A program made the position numbers and the translations under genes. Under the pieces are notes generated by a model, which worked only from the letters and a program-made list of their open reading frames with translations, did not search any database and had not been told where the DNA came from. A stretch of 64,000 nt of DNA from Ustulina deusta (taxonomy: Eukaryota; Ascomycota; Sordariomycetes; Xylariales; Xylariaceae), in NCBI GenBank assembly GCA_023159155.1, contig JAJNNX010000045.1, forward strand, positions 186,001-250,000, read 5' to 3'. Positions 57,908 through 64,000 of the stretch are shown here, one piece after another; positions within the stretch are counted from its first letter, which is position 1; each line of letters opens with the position of its first letter.

Positions 57908-60379
57908 CGTGGCTGTTGAGTTAGACTGGGCGATGTATGGAATCTGCTACTCCGACGCGGCGAGACGGGTCCTCGCTCAACCTTAACATTCCGATGTCTC
58001 TCTCGACTGGGAGATTGTTTATATAGACATATTCTTTCGACTGACTCTTTCGACTGACTCTTTCGACTGACTCTTTCGAGCAGCTGTGGTGATTAGCCGG
58101 CCACGAGTCTCAACCAATCTCTGTCTCGGCATATCAGCTTAGCCGCGACTGACCCATTACGTGGACTCAGCAGTTCGTCACAGCTCTGACTGGCCAATTG
58201 ATATTGGATCTTGAGATTGTCAGTGGGTTTATTGCAAAAGGTGGCGCGACTTCATTTAGTCGCGACTATGCAGCCGTCTTCTCATCTGCCGACCTCTGTC
58301 AGATGCCACGATATTATTATGCCTACCCCCTAACAATCCACGGGACGTGGGGCGCACTTTTTGGGCGTTGCCGACGAGCAATCTCCAGCTGACGTGTATA
58401 GGTCTATAGCTCGATGCCTTTTATGGGCTGGGCGGCTGAATTGTTAGAGCCTTGTATACGGCATTTACCCCAGATTGGCGGCGCTGATCATTGTCGGTAT
58501 TGGCATCCGATTCCAAGGTTTTTACCCCCCCCCCCCCTCCCCTTCCGATATCCCTAGACATAATGCTCTGCACCTACCTCGCTTCTGTGTCTGCCGAGAC
58601 GACTATTTAGGGATGCTATGCCGAGATCGTTTTGTAGTGTGTGGTCGTGAAAAATTGGCGTGGTATCATGCCTCTGTTCCAACAGTGGCCCGAATACGAC
58701 ACGCTGATTCTAGCGCTAGTTTCCGTAACCATATTCACGGATCTATCCCTTGATAGCCGTCTTGCGTTTTAGATAGTTAGACAGGCAAAATCTTGATGTA
58801 AATATGATCTTACGGCCATGGGTTATCATTACTCAACTTCTAGTGTATGCCACGATATGTCCGAGGGATTCATTGTGAACAGATGGAAGGCAAAATATGT
58901 GGTAGCAATTCTCACTCACTCACGATACAGTGAAAGGGACGAAAAATACAACCTAGACAACTAACTACGTGCCGTTTACGTTCCATAACCCGAATTGTTG
59001 AGCGAAAGCCAATCATAGAATAGCAGAAAATCCCTCGGCTACAAAACGGAACAACTACCTCTAGTTTTCAAGGTAGGTCACTCGACTGGAGGGGTAGTTT
59101 GACTCACCCATATAATGCGAAAACATCAGCTGAACAGAGGTTAAAATCCAGATGAAATAAATACAAATTGCGGGTTTAACACTCTCGACACTGCGGTTTC
59201 TATACCAGATTATTACGTGCTTTCTGAGAAACTAACCTAGAGGTATAAACACACAAGACTTTTGAAGAATCTCATAAAACACCGGCATTTGTCCTTGACA
59301 TCGCCCAGTTAAACACGGACAGAAAGGTCTGGATGAGGAGCTTTTGTGGTACGCAGCTTAACGATTCAACCTGCTGCCTTAGACTAATATACAGGGTCAA
59401 AAGAACTTGCGGGGAGGTTTAGGCGTGGGTTCTATCATTCGGTCGAATCTATCTCGCCGATGAACAGCTTTTTTGTCTTGACGTTCACTATTAGTATATT
59501 GCCTAATAGAAGTTGTGAATGCCAGGACAGGTATGATGGGGACGATTGCGAGTATTATGATTTTTTTATTCGCATAGACCCCTGAACAACATACTAGTGA
59601 GATCTCTGCTACAATATACGAAATACCCTGTTTTCTCCCCTGTCGCATAACGTAATAATTATTTAGTCGCCTAAGGGTTTCTGGATATCAGTTGGGCCGA
59701 AAACATCGGTAGGTCAAGGGGTGATCACAGTAGGGTACAAGACACAAGGCAACCCGTCATATATACCATGCGGCCATCCCACCTTACTTACACTGCCAAT
59801 CAAGTTGAAGGTTTAGAAGCTAATGATGTTACGCTTAATACGATACCAAGAAAACAACAACGTGTGATATGTTGAAACTCCTCTTTGGTGTGAGAGGTCT
59901 ATATCGTTATTAATCTTTACGCAAATCGAAGCTACCTATACCACCAGGTAAAGTAACGGGTTGCTGACTTCGCTTTTAATACATACTGCGGTGCCACTAA
60001 ACCTTATTCGAGATACTATTGCCTTAGAAGCGTAGCGTTAACATATATTGCCTTTAAGTTTAAGTGATTGAGGAGACCTTTATATATCGATGCTACCTAG
60101 TCTAACCGATACGTAAGACTAATTAGCCCCCAGTCAACTTTCCAAAGAGCCTCATATCATTACCATAACGTGCAAATGAGTATTTACGGGACCTCCTTAG
60201 GCCAGTAGGTGGTGAGGGCAAGGTTAATGTCATTTATATTATTAAGGAGAGTGAGTATCCGGATATAAGATGTGCCATAAATAAAAAAAGGATCGTCGCC
60301 ATGCCTTCAGCACACATGGACTAAATTCCTCGCCACATTCCTAATCACAACTCCACAGCCGCCAAATATTTCGAGAGCT
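57908..60379. other. Intergenic region between dioxygenase and small secreted protein
   Basis: About 2.5 kb with the dioxygenase promoter on its left. It has a poly-C run at about 58525-58536 and is AT-rich from 58800 on. No gene recognised. Confidence 0.5.
58034..58079. repeat. 13-bp tandem repeat, 3.5 copies, in dioxygenase promoter
   Basis: Three perfect copies of CTTTCGACTGACT at 58034-58072 followed by half a copy, about 130-170 bp upstream of the dioxygenase start codon. Confidence 0.9.
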
Positions 60380-60731
60380 TTAGACACAGTAAGGCAAGTT
60401 GTTGATGGGCTTGCACTTGGTTCCCTTGGGGCAGACACCGGCATCCTAGTAAACGACACATTGGATATTAGCTTCGGGCCGCGATGATACATGAAGCATG
60501 TAGCACTACTGTTATTCTATTCTTGGATGAGGGGGTAGGGAAATGTGAAGTTCTTCACATGGGTGGCGGACGAACCAGGTATGTCCCATCGACGTTGCAC
60601 ACAAGCCATCCCGAGTTGTTCGGCTTGCAAACATACGAAGGGGGGGTGCACTGCGGGTATCCACGGGAATCTAAGCCAGTTGAGGCGGCCAGAGCCGTGG
60701 CGGCGAGGGCGGCGATAGCAAGAAACTTCAT
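60380..60731 (-). CDS. Small secreted six-cysteine protein (effector-like)
   Basis: A two-exon gene whose exons are each under 60 codons. Exon 1 60731-60576 gives 52 residues: signal peptide MKFLAIAALAATALAAST, then YPQCTPPSYVCKPNNSGW and VCNVDGTYL. The 130-nt intron (donor GTTCGT, acceptor TTTACTAG, with TTAC-type upstream sequence) keeps phase 0 and joins it to exon 2, 60445-60380: DAGVCPKGTKCKPINNLPYC then V and TAA. The mature peptide has six cysteines in a CxnC...C...C...C...C pattern like small secreted proteins of plant- or insect-associated and soil fungi. Function is unknown: it could be an effector, antimicrobial or surface protein. Signal peptide, cysteine pairs and clean splice together make a chance ORF unlikely. 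Confidence 0.8.
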
Positions 60732-62159
60732 TGTATTATTGGGTGAAAGATCGCTGGAATAATTGTTTTAAGGCTTTGGGTCTGGATAGTGGCCTGTGGA
60801 GTGTGGATCGGTGGGATGTTGTGATGAAGACTACGAATGTTGTGATCCCCTATATTGGGCGACGACTGGACTCTTTATACTCGTGAATACGAGGGCCATT
60901 CACCCTAAGCTCTCGTTTTCAGATAGCCCAGCCCTATGTTAATCGATGCCGTATTCGATCGTAGGACTGCCTCTCATGCCTGCCGGCATAATACTCGGCG
61001 CACACCGCGATGTTATTAGGGGACTTTGTTCAGCTGATGGAGGTTGCGTAAGGCTGAGGGGGAATTGACCGAATCATGTTGATCGTCCGACGAGTGCCAA
61101 TTATGATGATGACGCTTCGAGCTCACTCAGCAGCCGTGATATTCACGACTGCACTATTGAATCTAAGCCATCGTCCACTAGCGTCGTGGGATCCATGTCA
61201 CTTGACCTACCTACGTATCTAGCGGGCAACAATACGAGTCCCAAGAACTCGCGCTCACCAGGATCAGGTTCTATCAGCTGTGATACGAAGAGAGCGCTGG
61301 GTCGTAATTCTTAGTCGCCAAGTGCAAAAATTAGTGTGTAATCCACGTGAAAATTGAAAGGCGTCTGTTATCCTTAAGTCATACAACCCCGGAGTTATCC
61401 CCCACAAAGTGAAGAGACTACCGATGCTTTAAATAGCGCCACCATGACTTTCGGCGCGCGCTAAATGAGGAGTTGGCCGGACTGGAATACGTAATAGAAT
61501 GCAATAACTGCATAGCCACCTACAACACCTAGCTAAAGTGGCTGCGTATGGAACTACGGCTATTACGAGCTGCAAGACTAAAACTTACCGCAGTAGCTGG
61601 GCGGCGAATCGGATCCCCTAGGAGATCGAGCCACTATGAACTGAGCGGTCAAGATCGCCTTTGGCTGAATAGACATCCTAAGACTGCAGTCATCATATAA
61701 GCTGACGGGCACAAGTATCCCGAAGTTTTGTGGTCACCGAGAACAGCGGAATCCTGAGGTGAGTAAGGGGTTCGAAAGCAGCAGCTGTCAATACTGATTT
61801 CATTGTCGATTTCCGATAAATACTAGTATGGAATCGCCATGTAATATTTGAGTTTCAGCCTTGACCGAAGCGAGTATAGATTTTTGCTATAGTACTAGAC
61901 CCGCTACTCGGGCATTGTCGGAGTGCCGCAACTAGGCCATGCTTTAAGAAAGCGTGGGTAGTGAGCCTTGTTGTATAAGCCAACCATGGACCTAGATAAG
62001 GATTTTTACTTGTTGTGCGAGGGGCCCGAAAACATCTTCGTTAGGTGGTTCTACTTGTATACGTGTTGCTTCCTTTGTCTTAGCACTGCTGGAGATGTCA
62101 CACGCTTGTGGCATTTTGTGGGTGAGTTAGTTATCGACCATGTAATTGGAGGGTTTGGT
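60732..62159. other. Intergenic region between secreted protein and EED genes
   Basis: About 1.4 kb: promoter of the small secreted protein on the left and 3' flank of EED on the right. The only sizeable ORF is 61968-62438, antisense to EED exon 8. No gene seen. Confidence 0.5.
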
Positions 62160-63981
62160 TTATTGAGCATCGCTCACGTTGTCCTTCTTAGCCCAGCGCT
62201 GCAGAACGATAGCGAGGTTCTTGCTCCCTACGACCACACACCAATCACCATGAGCACTCCACGCAACTTGGCGCCCAACAAAGTCCTTAACAGTGATGTT
62301 GCTTTGTGCGTGGGCTCTGACTGCATCCTCCACACGAGTCAAGTCATACTTGTCTTCCCACGATTGAAGGGTTTCTTGTCCATAATCAGCGTTGATATCG
62401 ACGTGAGTTTCAGCATCTACACTGCCCGTACGGCCTGAGAATACCGAGTCCCTATCGCTCGCAGCATCTTTAAGCTTATTGACGGCATCCCCTTTAGGTC
62501 TGTGTTGAATTGGCACCAGCCATCCTGGGCGATGGATGGGCTGTAAGTGATCTCTCGATGGATCTCTTAATTCGGCGATGAAGTCGTGATAACCCAGCAA
62601 ACGTGTGAGATCCCAGAAGAAAATTGTGGAGTGAGCATTGCCGAAGGCAAGAACCGGGTGCTTCCCCTTTCTATGATATAATTTAAAGCGGAGGTAGAAC
62701 TGATGACCACAATTGGGTGTATGGAATTGAAGCAGCCGAGTGTACTGCGGCGGGCACGACGAAGCTGTTGCTGGTGCGAACGCAGAACGAGTCAGTCGTT
62801 CTGGATCGCTCGTCGTGGGGGCTTCAGTCGCAGTAGGAGGCGGATCTTGGGACGAGAAACCTTCGATGCGCCAAAGCACGATGATATCCTCATGACACGC
62901 CCGAGATAAAATGAGGTCTCCAAAAAAAGCCACACTTGAAAACCGTCAGCAACATTCCCAGAGGACCTCACAATAGCAAAACATACCAGTCGACAATACC
63001 ACTATGCACCTCAGAGGTAAAGAAGTGTGGATAGTGAATTACGATGGGCTCAGGCGGATTCCTACCACTCTGCTGTGGTGGCAGATCAGGCAATGTCCAC
63101 TACGCGATGTTAATGCGGTTGTCGAGCTCGCTGTGCTTCAATCAAACATACCATGCAGACGACGTTGTCATGGCCGGCTGAGAGAACATATCTACCACTA
63201 CTATGGAAAGCCTTAAAAGCCATCAGTAATAACCATTCAATTAAGGGAGACATTAGGTCTTAATTAGTCAGACAACATACCACTGTCAAAAGATGGGCTG
63301 AATGACCTTCTCCTGCAAGCAGACATACACACGGTTGCTTTGCCCATGCTGAATCGAGACTCCAAATGCGAATGGTGGTGTCGTCGGATGCTGAGGCAAT
63401 TAAGAGACTATTCGTAGGACATGTGGCAAGGTCATTTATTTCCTAGCTGTGGATGAGCGGTATCCAATCGATGGGAATTGAGCAAACTCACACCCCCGTG
63501 ACCAACGAGGACCTGGACGTGATCGCATCCTCGTTAGTATGAATACGCTGTTTTGACTAAGGGCGACGGTTTACCTTCACCAGCGTGCCTTTTATGACAT
63601 CGTAGACTTTGATTTTGGAATCTCGGCCAGCAACACATAACCAGGGTGCCTCGGTCTCTGGCTCTTTGGACCAGGTGCAGCTGCAATTCAACGCATCTTG
63701 CTACTGATAGTTACTAAGATGATCAATTGAGAGGATTCTCAGATGACCTACATCGTCGTCTCTAATCAATTGGACGAGCTCGTACGGGGGGTTTATCTTA
63801 TTCGAAAGTCGGTAGATGACAACCTAATCGCTATCAGACAGGGCTTCGCCAAGATGAGCTATGGGAAACGAACGTGTTTCTTACTGACTGCAGCAAAGAT
63901 GGGATCATGTGTGTCATCTACATATGGATAGAATTTGACGTCGAAGAATTCTGGCGCCACCGTCAGAACATTTAGCTTCAT
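62160..63981 (-). CDS. EED: EED WD40 subunit of Polycomb repressive complex 2 (N-terminus possibly incomplete)
   Basis: WD40 protein homologous to EED/ESC, the H3K27me3-reading subunit of PRC2. Exons on the minus strand: 63981-63874, 63823-63752, 63700-63575, 63512-63492, 63442-63281, 63211-63152, 63099-62987, 62934-62160, giving 478 residues from the ATG at 63981. Every junction keeps phase and rebuilds the WD40 repeats: FDVKFYPY...FAAVSKKH|VVIYRLS, WLCVAGRDSKIKVYD, VLVGHGG|EINDLA, SDDTTIRIWSLD, AFHSSGRYVLSAGHDNVVCM|WTLPDLP, then IHYPHFFTSEVHSGIVD|CVAFFGDLILS and EDIIVLWRIEGFSS, as in EED. The repeat in exon 8 includes FGNAHSTIFFWDL. Exon 4 is only 21 nt. A TGA lies in frame just before the ATG, so either this is the start or an acceptor inside ATGAAG continues from an exon outside the window. 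Fungal EED usually has a longer N-terminus. Confidence 0.9.
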
Positions 63982-64000
63982 GATTCATGCAGCTCCCTAC

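Noticed and set aside
61968..62438. 156-codon plus-strand ORF
   Set aside because: About half of it is antisense to EED exon 8 and the rest is unremarkable intergenic sequence.
1..64000. CRISPR arrays, rRNA genes, intact transposons
   Set aside because: No spaced direct-repeat array, no rRNA sequence, and no transposase, reverse transcriptase or terminal repeat pair was recognised.

Overview
The window is nuclear DNA of a filamentous ascomycete (Pezizomycotina, most likely a sordariomycete-type mould). The genes are split by many 45-130 bp GT-AG introns with clear CTAAC/CTGAC-like branch points. The gene set is typical of moulds: GH16-WSC wall glucanase, Ndt80/VIB-1-type regulator, fungal MscL, SUR7, an EED Polycomb subunit and secreted intradiol dioxygenase. 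Intergenic DNA carries many TAGGTAC/CTACCTAC motifs. I see no bacterial, viral or CRISPR features. All splice sites were set by eye from reading frame, splice consensus and family conservation.

Left block (1-14930), gene-rich: 3' part of a GH16 beta-glucanase with a WSC domain (+); TMEM16/anoctamin (-); calcineurin-like phosphoesterase (+); secreted DUF4360 protein (-); peroxin PEX12 (-); ArfGAP GLO3 (-); mitochondrial import subunit TIM21 (+).

Middle (14931-39786), gene-poor: about 15 kb with no gene I can support, then the VIB-1/XprG-like Ndt80 transcription factor (29785-32235), which begins with a 5-nt coding exon and a 685-nt intron. About 7.5 kb follows that holds only one doubtful two-exon ORF.

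Right block (39787-64000), gene-rich: HPPK-DHPS folate enzyme (-) divergent from a nitronate monooxygenase (+); a decayed ABC-C (MRP) transporter pseudogene with two large internal deletions; SDR oxidoreductase; aquaporin; conserved fungal LRR-like protein; SUR7/PalI membrane protein; MscL-like channel (all +). Then come a secreted intradiol dioxygenase (-), a 73-residue secreted six-cysteine protein (-) and an EED WD40 protein (-), whose N-terminus may run off the window.

The genes do not form one pathway or an obvious biosynthetic cluster; most are housekeeping or surface functions. SUR7, MscL and aquaporin are neighbours and all act at the plasma membrane in osmotic or turgor handling, but a functional link is only inference. 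The most notable items are the deletion-derived ABC-C pseudogene, the unusual exon structures (5-nt start exon in the VIB-1-like gene, 21-nt microexon in EED), the small cysteine-rich secreted protein whose exons are too short for simple ORF finding, and the large gene-empty island before the VIB-1-like regulator.
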